A DNA stretch of 64,000 nucleotides from Liolophura sinensis. Lineage: Eukaryota > Mollusca > Polyplacophora > Chitonida > Chitonidae. How positions within the stretch are numbered: the first letter of the stretch is position 1; each line of letters starts with the position of its first letter. Positions 12,561 to 24,600 of the stretch are shown piece by piece. The stretch spans positions 25,247,127 to 25,311,126 of the forward strand of contig NC_088297.1 in assembly GCF_032854445.1 (NCBI RefSeq). Reading direction: 5' to 3'. Made by a program: the position numbers and the translations under genes. Under the pieces are notes generated by a model that was given only the letters and a program-made list of their open reading frames with translations, had not been told where the DNA came from and did no database searches.

Positions 12561-15543
12561 GAGCTGTAAAGGGTGCGTCATATGTTGCTATGATCACAGA
12601 ACAGCATCAAAGTCCACAGTTTCTCCTTTCAATATAGTCACATGTAAAACTATTATGACATAACTGTTTTAAACAATGTCTTACATTTTTTCAAGTAATA
12701 CTGTGGCATTTCACTTAATTTTCATGTGATCTGATTTTCTGATAAACTGAAGGAGAAAGTTTAAACATTTAGCCATTCACTGGTCAAAACAGATGGTAAT
12801 TTTCATGAGTTTTCTCAGGTCATAAGCACCATATACAATACCCTTACTGTTTCACAGCTCCTTTGAATGGCTGGTAACTTTGGTACGTGTACACAGTTCA
12901 CTACAAGCTTATACAGTCTGCTTTATTATAACTATATGTGTTATCATTATATCATAGGTACGTACACCTTCCATTTAACCAAAGCCTGAATTTGTGACAC
13001 CTCCAAATTTTATCTTCTCCCCTCTCAAAAAGAGTCAAACTTTTTCTGTTTTCACCACTTCCATGTACGTGTATTCTCAGTCACACATCCATATTTCCAT
13101 TTTAAGCTGAAATTTTCGGGGGACAACTTTTAATTACGCTAGCTAACACAGAACTGAAGAAATGACATACCACAGTATACTATGTGATATTGTGTTCTCA
13201 AAAAAACTTCAACCACTCTGTGCATCGTTGGACATTTGCATAAAATTACATTAACATCAGCTTCAAAATTTCACAATAGATCAAGCCCGTGTCAAGCAAT
13301 AAATTTAACATGAAATGTGAGCACAACATTGCTACAAATAGGTGAACTATGACAACACCTAAGAGACTTAAAACTGTTTGGAATGTCTACATTAAACAAA
13401 CTATCAAACTGATGTTTGCCTAGCTTAATTTTAATCCTTAGATGGGGATGACCACACTGGTTAAATTTTCACTGTGGTTAGTAAGTGTCTAATTCATGGT
13501 GCTATCCGGTTGTAAGATCAACAGTTTATCGATTTGTTTCCAGTGTGATATTTGTGTGTTTTTCCTTTAAACTGACAATGTGACCAATACAAAGTATACA
13601 TGTAGTACCGGTGAAAGACATCAGTTATACATCAGACAAAAATCAAGCAAATCAAACTTCACGCTAGAAGTTTTGAATCTGTTAAATTGAAGTGCATGTC
13701 ACAAGCTGAAGTCAAAGAAATTCTGCAGAAAACAAAATTCAAATTCAAGAAGCCTTTCTCTCATCTTTATCCTAAAGCTTCGCTGCCCTCACCTAAAGTT
13801 TTTTAATGCGCTAGATGAAGACGACAACCATCACAAGTGACAATAAGAAAAACAAAACTATAGTAATAACTAACAAATAGTTCGGCAATAAAAACAACCC
13901 AACAACAGAAAGCTTCGAGCAACATGCAGTATATTAATTAAAAACCTGAAAATGCCTCAAATTTTGGACATTTTTGGACAAACTTATACAGTATTTAAGC
14001 CTGTATTGGATTGGGAATGTTTAAGGTCGGGCTCACCATGTTGATCATTCAAATATTATGTGTACATGTATTTACCATAAATGTTTAATTCTAGACATGT
14101 TTAACCAACTAAGCATGAATCAAGGTTTAAATTGTTTATTTTATTGCCAGTTTCTACGTTGCTAAAACAGCAGTCTGTTTCCACGAAGCTTTTAATTCAG
14201 TTACATGCATGTTGTTGTTGTAACTACAGGTACCATGGAGAGTACTATTGAAGGCATAATGTTACACTGACGGTTATGGTAACCAGAACATTTCAACTTC
14301 TTTTCTGAGTAAACCCCATGATGTAGTCACAAAACTATCGCAACAAAATAGAATACAATTTTCCCACTGCCGTCCAAATCACTTAAAAAGTATCAATACA
14401 AACAAGCATTTTGAGGACTATAATGTATTTATCCTGCACCAAGGTAGCCAAAAACTTAAGAGATCAACAAAAACACTCTTAAAAAAAAAATTAAAACAAA
14501 GCCACAGGGTCAGCTAAAAAAGATGCATTTTTTACCAAGCACGTTTTCTTACTCAATTTTAGGGTTCTCAAAAAGCAAAACAGAGAAAAAAGAAAACAAC
14601 AATACAAAGTAAAACATCAACCCTATAATTCACAAACCCCCAAACTACATCTGCTCACAATGCAAAGACTTCATTACGTGTTATGTGTCATTTTATTATT
14701 AATCCATCTGAATTATCATAACTACATGTATAATAGAACCAGGGCTAAATAGTATGTAGATGTGCAACCCTACATGAATGGACTTGTGTTAAATGAACTG
14801 TTATGTCTAAATTGGGTTTGGCTTTGTAAAACATTTTTACAAACCAAAAAAGTACAATCTACACACACACAAAAAACCCACACACAAACATCTACACACA
14901 GTGCTCTCCCTTTTCCTGCTTTTTCCCCCCAACTTAAATTTTTCTTTGCACAAACCTAAGCACTTGTCACTACTGTGAAATCAAACCCACTTTGAGAAAC
15001 GTCAACATTAAATACGACTACTGTAAAAGTGACAGGGATGGTAACTAATCTCAAGGGCAGGCAACTGTGACGGGAAGTTGCTATCAAGGGCAGGCAACTG
15101 TGACAGGAGGTTGCTATCAGCTTTCTCAACAACCTATCTGAGAATGAACAATGAATTGTAACTACTATAGAATGGTTTCTACAACATGACAAGTCAATAC
15201 TCCTTATACAGCTATGTACAATTCAACACAATCACATCTGAATTATTAATAATTGCAGTTCAACAATACACATTATTTTGTGCATCCCTTTCAATTAAAA
15301 TTTGCGTGTCAAGTGCAGGTGTGTGCAACTAAGCCAGGACACACAAAACGTATCTGCCAGGACACACCTACGCCAAGGAAACCCTACTGCACTTCATACT
15401 GCCATGAAAGCAGAGCGAGAATTTCCAACACTGACATTTATGTACATAACGATCCCAGTGGAGGGGACAAAAACAACAAAAAAAAAAACAAGGAGCTTGT
15501 ATTCATGACATGATACACCGTCCACCGTGGCACTGTTCCGATG

Positions 15544-15690
15544 TCACCTCAGTGATTTACAAAGGTACTTTCTCCTCGGGCAGTGTGCTAGCGGACGAGG
15601 ATGCGGGCGTGGCCTCCTGTCCTGGGGTCCCGTCCCCTCGCTGCTGGAAGCATCCAATCCCTCATCAGACTTGCTACCGGCCACTTTAGC
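15544..15690 (-). CDS. TPD52: TPD52 last coding exon; frame conflict near the C-terminus
   Basis: The acceptor is TCATCACAG|GCTAAAGTG. In the incoming phase-0 frame it reads AKVAGSKSDEGLDASSSEGT and on to a basic, Pro/Arg-rich end ...KSLR with TGA at 15546-15544. The next frame over the same DNA ends ASSSASTLPEEKVPL with TAA at 15559-15557, which resembles the family C-terminus (human D52 ends LPEKTQESL). The switch would fall at about 15600-15645, in a G/C-run segment (gggg, cccc). It may be an indel error, a polymorphism or a real lineage-specific end. Confidence 0.8.
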   Translation of the reverse strand, partial: AKVAGSKSDEGLDASSSEGTGPQDRRPRPHPRPLAHCPRRKYLCKSLR

Positions 15691-18600
15691 CTGTGATGAC
15701 AAAACCACAGTAGAAAAAATTTGGAGATTGTTCACTGTTGTCCTGTAATTGGTCTACCAAACAAATACACCACTGTCACAAAAAACGACACATAAACTGC
15801 ACGGAAGTGGATCTTTTTATATCCAAAAGGTTAAAGAATTAGAGATACTGACTTTTTATGCCATACTCAAATATTTCCCTTAGCTGATGACAGTCGTATA
15901 TGGTTAAACGCTGAAGTGCCCACAGTAAGTTTACATCTTTATTTGTCTTCGTAATATTTACTCATTAACACAGTACTCAAGAGTATTTCCCTTGTGCGAT
16001 GACTGCCAGTTTCATGGGTGGAGGAAACATAACATAACATATCAAAAAGACAAGCAGTATTTAGGTATGTATTTTCCTTCGGGTGTAATTTTACTTTTGA
16101 TATTTATCAATAATTAGGTCACTCTATAGCATATATCATAAGGTTTTGGTGAAGCAGAAATGGTCTTATGTGATATCACGTAATGAAGACTGGAATGAAG
16201 CACGTGGATATCAAATAATGAATATGATATCCTCACATATGAAGTAATGAATAATCAGTGCTCACATATCAAATAATGAATACTCAGTGCTCACATACGA
16301 AATAATGAATACTCAGCGTTCACAATGAATACTCAATGCTCACAATGAATACTCAGCGCTCACAACGAATACTCAGTGCTCACATGCGAAATAATGAATA
16401 CTCAGCGTTCACAATGAATACTCAATGCTCACAATGAATACTCAGTGCTCACAATGAATACTCAGTGGTCACATACGAAATAATGAATACTCAGCATTCG
16501 CATATCAAATAATGAGTACTCAGCGCTCACAATGAATACTCAGTGCCCACATACAAAATAATGAATAATCAGCATTCACAATGAATAATCAGCATTCACA
16601 ATGAATACTCAGCGCTCACAATGAATACTCAGTGCTCACATGCGAAATAATGAATACTCAGCGCTCACAATAAATACTCAGTGCCCACAATGAATACTCA
16701 GTGCTCACAACGAATACTCAGTGGTCACATACGAAATAATGAATACTCAGCATTCGCATATCAAATAATGAGTACTCCGCGCTCACAATGAATACTCAGT
16801 GCCCACATACAAAATAATGAATAATCAGCGTTCACAATGAATACTCAGCGCTCACAATGAATACTCAGTGCTCACATACGAAATAATGAATACTCAACAC
16901 TCACATATCAAATAATGAATACTCAGCGCTCACAATGAATACTCAGTGCTCACATACGAAACAATGAATACTCAGTGCTCACATATCAAATAATGAATAC
17001 TCAGTGCTCACAATGAATACTCAGTGCTCACATATCAAATAATGAATACTCAGTGCTCACAATGAATACTCAGTGCTCACATACGAAACAATGAATACTC
17101 AACACTCGAATATCAAATAATGAATACCCAGCGTTCACAATGAATACTCAGTGCTCACATATGAAAATAATGAATACTCAGCATTCGCATATCAATAATG
17201 AGTACTCAGCGCTCACAATAAATACTCAGTGCCCACATATGAAATAATGAATACTCAGCACTCGCATATCAAATAATGAACACTCACCGCTCACAATAAA
17301 TACTCACCGCTCACAATATTCAAATTTCAAATAATGTAATACTCAGAGCTTGCAATGTAGTCACATATGAAATACTGAACACTCAGTTCTCAAAGGACTC
17401 AGTTATCCAACAATGAATACTCAGTGGACGCAACACTCATATCAAATGATGACTACTCAGCGCTAAAATAATGAATACACAGGACAAGCAAAGTTCAGAT
17501 ATTAAGTAGCGAATACTCAGTGCATACAACACTCCAATATGAAATAATAAGTGGTCAAAAAATGAATATTAAGTGGTCACAAGACTGGCATTACATGACT
17601 ACTCCGTGATCACATTACATGGACTTCGAAACTCACCAGCTTGTCCTTCAGGTTCTCAATAGAGCGAGAAGTCTATTGAGGCAAACATGGAAGGGAACAA
17701 GGAAATGTTAGCACCGATAAGGTATTAAAGGTTAGACAATGAGTAGGGAGTGAAGGGTTGAAATGGGGCTGAGGTGGGGTTGAGGTGGGGTTGAGGTAGG
17801 ATTGAGGTGGGATTGAGGGGGTGGTTGTGGTGGGGTTGAGGGGGTGGTTGTGGTGGGGGGTGGTTGTGGTGGGATTGAGGTGGTGGTTGTGGTGGGATTG
17901 AGGTGGTGGTTGTGGTGGGGTTGAGGTGGGGCTGAGGTGGTGGTTGAGGTGGGGCTGAAGTGAGGCTGAGGTGGCGGTTGTAATCCTCAACCTAGCTCAT
18001 CAAAGGCATGCTATTAATGTGGTGTCCTACAAGGATGTTTAATGTTACACAGCCGTATCACTAATAATGCTGCTGTGGTGTTATCACATAAGGCCTATTA
18101 AATATGGCAATTCTACAAGGAAGTGTAATGTTACCAAGCCCTATCACTAATAAAGCCGCTGTAGTGTTTATCACATATCTGAATGTGAATAAACACAGAT
18201 GGCGATACCCTAGTTCACACAGACACTTTCATTGCGATTGATGCACATTTTAATTTGATTTTGGAGACAAAGACTACCTTGGTTAGGTTGGTCAATTTCA
18301 GGGCTTCACAAATAGTATAATTATATCAGTGTACACAGACTAATGTCCTCAGAATATACTTAAATAAATAGCTTGCAAACATGCGAAAAGGTTGAAGAAT
18401 TAGAGTAACATATTTTGCTTGTCCACCTGAACAATATTTTTACATTTTCTGATTACCAGTGATACAGAAGTTTGTTAACGACTGACAAACTCTCAAACTC
18501 TCTGTAATATTTATTTATTTCATTGTGCTAATGCTCTCCATAAGAATGTTTCACTTATTCAAAGCTGGATTTGAACCTGTGACCTCTCATTTATTAGAGA

Positions 18601-21600
18601 GTGATTAGTTTAAAGTAGAAACTCTTGGGCCCAGTGAGTCAGCACATTCCCTTCCACAAACCACATGCTCAACCTCCATATATCTACACATAAACTATTC
18701 TGATTTGCAAATTCATATTTTGCTTGGACAGAATATACCTTTACCCTTTATCCCCTGATATGCCGTACGTGGGAAGGTCTGCCAGCAACCTGTGGATTGT
18801 CATGGGTTCCTCCCGTGCTCTGCCCAGTTTCCTCCAACCATAATGAGGGCCCGTCATTGTGTAAGTGAAATATTCTTGAGTACGGCATAAAACACCAATC
18901 AAATAAATAAATAAATAACCTGACGTATTTCCACAGCATTACTCGACTCCCAGGGGCTGTTAGAAGCCTCTCTGGTACATATAATGGGCAGGAGAACAGT
19001 AGGACATGCTGACATGTGAATGAGTCTACGAGCTTTGTTGTGCTGTTGCTTACACAACAAAAATTCCTGGTTGATTCATCAATAATGCTTTGTTTCTAAG
19101 GTGATGGGGCCACTTTCACAAAACTTCATAAATTAATTTTTTGTAACTTTTCTCGTAAATGACATTGCCTTATGGTACTTTAACCAAGGCAACATCTTTT
19201 ACCAAGAAAGTTACCAGAAACATAACCTACGAAGTTTTGTGAAAGTGGCCCCAGGGTTATATCCTACGGGAAACATTCTTTGGGTTCAGCACCAAATGTC
19301 CAAAGGTAATACTTACGACATATACCTGAGCAAAGAGTCTGGTCATTTACCATACACACCTGTTCATTTGATACTACTTTGATAGGATTTTCATGACATA
19401 TGGTAGAAGTCTGGAGATGTCTAATCAAATGACCTTCATCCAAGATCACCTGAACAGCCACACAAGCACTGATGGCCACTTACCAACACTAACGCTCCAA
19501 GAACAGTGGAAATTCAAAAATTCCCGGCCACCTAGTGGCTGGGATTGTTCCAACGACTTGCATATCTGATGACTGTTTAAGAAGACAAGCACCTTAACCA
19601 ATTAACCACGACAGGTACTCTCCAATACCCGCCTCTCCCCCCCCCAAGTTATACCCCATCTCACCTTAACATTGGCGTAGGTGGAGCCTACCCTCTCCTC
19701 CATGGAACGGAACGTCTGTGAATTTCTGTCAATGTCAAACACACATCACATTTACTTTTAGCAATGTGAATATCAGCATGTGAATTTCTACGTGCATGTT
19801 TGTTTCTGTATCCTTATCATCGCTGTTTTTTCCACAAACTGACAACATCTGTTACGGCTATATTTACTTACTGGATTGATGATTTACATCATGCTGAACT
19901 GAAAAATGTTTGACTTATACAACAGTGGCCAGTATTTTCATGCAAGGAAAAAGGGCAGATCCTAGATCAAACCCGTGGCCATCCGCAGGTAGTTAGCCTA
20001 TCTTACATCTACTAGTGGTGCAGCCTATCTTACATCTACTAGTGGTGCAGCCTATCTTACATCTACCAGTGGTGCAGCCTATCTTACATCTACCAGTGGT
20101 GCAGCCTATCTTACATCTACTAGTGGTGCAGCCTATCTTACATCAACTAGTGGTGCAGCCTATGTTATATCTGCTAGTTTGTGCAGTTCATTTTATATCT
20201 ACTAATTTGTGCAGCCTATCTTGTATCTCCTAGTTTGTACAGCCTATCTTTTATCTGCTACTTTTTGCAGCCTACCTTATATCACTTAGTTTGTACAGCC
20301 TATCTTATATCTGCTATTTTTTGCAGCCTACCTTACATCCCCTAGTTTGTACAGCCTATCTTATATCTGCTAGTTTGTGCAGCCAATCTTGTATTCCCTA
20401 ATTTGTACAGCATATCTTATATCCCCTAGTTTGTACAACTTATATATTATACATACTGCAATCTTATATTATCTAGCTGGTAGAGTGTATCTTATATCTG
20501 GTAATTTGTGCAGCGTATCTTATATTCCCTAGTATGTATAGCATATCTTATATCCCTTAGTTTGTACAGCTTATGTAACATCTGTTAGTTTGTACAGCCT
20601 GTCTTTTATCTGCTAGTTTTTGGTGCCTACCTTATATCCCCTAGTTTGTACAGCCTATCTTACATCTACTAGTTTGGGCAACCTATTTTGTATGTCCTAG
20701 TATGTACAGCATACCTCATATCCCCTAGTTTGCACAGCGTACCTCATATCCCCTAGTTTGCACAGCGTACCTTATATCTCCTAGTATGTACAGCATACCT
20801 CATATCCCCTAGTTTGCATAGCATACCTCATATCTCCTAGTTTGCACAGCGTACCTCATATCCCCTAGTTTGCACAGCGTACCTTATATCTCCTAGTATG
20901 TACAGCATACCTTATATATCCTAGTTTGCACAGCGTACCTTATATCTCCTAGTTTGCGGGACACAGACGTGCCGATGGTGCTGAGAGCAGAGCTTGTTTT
21001 CTCTGATGCAGTTTTCACGACAGCAGAAGTCTTCTGGTATCTAAATAGAAATGGAATTAAACATTAATTCAAGACAAATATAAAACAGCACAAAGGAGGA
21101 TAATCACTGGACCCTTCCACCCTCTCTCTCCCTTTCCTGGTATGCCCTAATACATTATACCCCCCCCCCATGAGCATCCCACTCAACACCTATCAAAACC
21201 CGATACAAGCATAACATCCTCACACCAACAATTCCCCTCACACCTTCAGGTGAGTGCAAACCTTAATTACTACCTGAAAAAAATCTGACTTAAATTGTGA
21301 ATGTCCCAGCGAGAACATGTTTTTTTTTATGTAAACTCCATGTACATGTACTGTATAAGGGATACACTTACTTCTGACACAAAACAATACAGAATGTCAA
21401 ATACAGAAATAGTCATACTACACATGCAACATGCTTGTGTTTGGTGTACACAAAAAATTGCATATAAAAGACCAACGTTCACTGCAATTTGATTTTGGAG
21501 GGCTTCACACAAAGTATATCAGTCCACACAGAAAAATGGGAAAAGGTCGAAGAATTACAGTAGTTTCAAATATAGGCCTGTAAGCACACTGTACTGTGTC

Positions 21601-24600
21601 AAACAGTTACCCTCACTTGTTCACCTGCACCCTGAAGTCAGGAGGTTTGTCAGGTACCTAGCAGATGTGACACCGCATGTGTCCAGGGTAAACAACACCA
21701 GCACATTGAAGTCAGGAGGTTTGTCAGGTACCTAGCAGATATGACACCTCATATGTCCAGGGTACATAACACCAGCACACTGAAGTCAGGAGGTTTGTCA
21801 GGTACATAGCAGATATGACACCGCATATGTCCAGGGTACATAACACCAGCACACTGAAGTCAGGAGGTTTGTCAGGTACCTAGCAGATATGACACCGCCT
21901 ATGTCCAGGGTACATAACACCTGCACCCTGAAGTCAGGAGGTTTGTCAGGTTACTAGCAGATATGACACCGCATGTGTCCAGGGTACATAACACCTTCAA
22001 AGACTTCTGTGTACATGATTGTGAAATGGGCACAAGGACAATACTGTCGACATACTCTGTGCAAGTTCGTAATCTTTTACTCTCTGGTCTGATTACAACT
22101 GAGGGTGTCGACATACGCAAATCTTATGGTTTGATTCTAATGATACAGATTTATAATTAAGTAGTTTCAGTAAGATGCCAACACGTCACAAAATGTGAAA
22201 TGATGCTGAACAATAAATTCATGTATTTTTTAAAACCAGACTATATACAGGTGTTTTGTTCATATTTACTGTTTAGCTTGCTTCGCTTTGTGCTGTATTT
22301 ATGCTTTTGCTGGTGTTCATTGCTGAGGATTTGTCAAGGCAATATCTGTCACCAGTAGAATGTACAAGACAAAAGCAATGAAGAGAAGTTGGCTTAATCT
22401 TGTAAGTGTGTAAAATGAACCATCACCCAGGAATCTGGCAGAGGAAATGAGCGAACCTGCCACCTCTAGTGGTATATTCTGATGGCCAAACCAGGTTTTA
22501 AGACAGGATATTATGACTGTCAGAACACAGTGACGTTCCATGGTGACTTGATTTTTTTTTTTTTTTTGATTGTTGTTGTACGCCGTACTCAAGAATATTT
22601 CACTTATACGACAGCGGTCAGCATTATGGTGGGTGGAAACCGGGCAGAGCCCGGGGGAAACCCACGACCATCCGCAGGTTGCTGCTAGACCTTCTCACGT
22701 ACAGCCGGAGAGTAAGCCAGCATGAGCTGGACTTGAACTCACAGCGACCGCATTGGTGAGAGACTCCTGGGTCATTACGCTGCGCTAGCGCTTTAACCGA
22801 CTGAGTCACGGAGGCCCCATGGTGACTTGATGTCATTACTTTACGGCAACGTACAGCATGGTAATCTGCCAATTTTAACATGCGGTAGTATAGAGAATAC
22901 AGATTATAGAATATAGAAAACTACTTTAACAGGATTAGGCCAATCTTCTGAATTCGTGGGTGGGTTTGAGTTCCCACTATTGCAAAAATACTGATGTTCT
23001 GATAGCTTGATCTCAGCATGAATGCCAGTATTGTTATGTTGAGCAATGGGCCCAAAAATACTGATATTCTGATAGCTTGATCTCAGCACGAATGCCAGTA
23101 TTATTATGTTAAGCAATGGGCCCAAAAATACTGATGTTCTGATAGCTTGATCTCAGCATGAATGCCAGTATTATTATGTTCAGCGACGGGCCCAAAAATA
23201 CTGATGTTCTGATAGCTTGATCTCAGCATGAATGCCAGTATTATTATGTTGAGCAATGGGCCCAAAAATACTGATATTCTGATAGCTTGATCTCAGCACG
23301 AATGCCAGTATTATTATGTTAAGCAATGGGCCCAAAAATACTGATGTTCTGATAGCTTGATCTCAGCATGAATGCCAGTATTATTATGTTGAGCAATGGG
23401 CCCAAAAATACTGATATTCTGATAGCTTGATCTCAGCACGAATGCCAGTATTATTATGTTAAGCAATGGGCCCAAAAATACTGATGTTCTGATAGCTTGA
23501 TCTCAGCACGAATGCCAGTATTATTATGTTCAGCGACGGGCCCAAAAATACTGATATTCTGATAGCTTGATCTCAGCATGAATGCCAGTATTATTATGTT
23601 AAGCGACGGGCCCAAAAATACTGATGTTCTGATAGCTTGATCTCAGCATGAATGCCAGTATTATTATGTTAAGCGACGGGCCCAAAAATACTGATGTTCT
23701 GATAGCTTGAATCTCAGCATGAATGCCAGTATTATTATGTTCAGCGATAGGCCCAAAAATACTGATATTCTGATAGCTTGATCTCAGCATGAATGCCAGT
23801 ATTATTATGTTAAGCAATGGGCCCAAAAATACTGATGTTCTGATAGCTTGATCTCAGCATGAATGCCAGTATTATTATGTTAAGCAATGGCCCAAAAATA
23901 CTGATGTTCTGATAGCTTGATCTCAGCATGAATGCCAGTATTATTATGTTAAGCGATGGGCCCAAAAATACTGATGTTCTGATAGCTTGATCTCAGCACG
24001 AATGCCAGTATTATTATGTTGACCGATGGGCCAAAAATACTGATATTCTGATAGCTTGATCTCAGCACGAATGCCAGTATTATTATGTTCAGCGACGGGC
24101 CCAAAAATACTGATGTTCTGATAGCTTGATCTCAGCACGAATGCCAGTATTATTATGTTAAGCAATGGGCCCAAAAAATACTGATGTTCTGATAGCTTGA
24201 TCTCAGCATGAATGCCAGTATTATTATGTTAAGCGATGGGCCCAAAAATACTGATGTTCTGATAGCTTGATCTCAGCACGAATGCCAGTATTATTATGTT
24301 CAGCGACGGGCCCCAAAAATACTGATGTTCTGATAGCTTGATCTCAGCATGAATGCCAGTATTATTATGTTCAGCGACGGGCCCAAAAATACTGATGTTC
24401 TGATAGCTTGATCTCAGCATGAATGCCAGTATTATTATGTTAAGCAATGGGCCCAAAAATACTGATATTCTGATAGCTTGATCTCAGCACAAATGCCAGT
24501 ATTATTATGTTAAGCAATGGGCCCAAAAATACTGATGTTCTGATAGCTTGATCTCAGCACGAATGCCAGTATTATTATGTTCAGCGACGGGCCCTCCCAT

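Larger units (their letters stand above)
9341..15543. other. No recognised gene; possible TPD52 3' UTR at the right end
   Basis: Both strands lack exons I can recognise. It holds the repeat pieces listed separately (10948-11364, 11585-11640, 12318-12560) and a two-copy 36-bp repeat at 15051-15120. Sequence from about 12.6 to 15.5 kb is largely repeat-free and AT-rich, which would suit a long TPD52 3' UTR, but I could not fix a polyadenylation site. Confidence 0.5.

Noticed and set aside
19264-19479. 71-codon minus ORF as an extra TPD52 exon
   Set aside because: Not similar to the family and lacks a suitable acceptor; exons 7 and 8 already join in phase.
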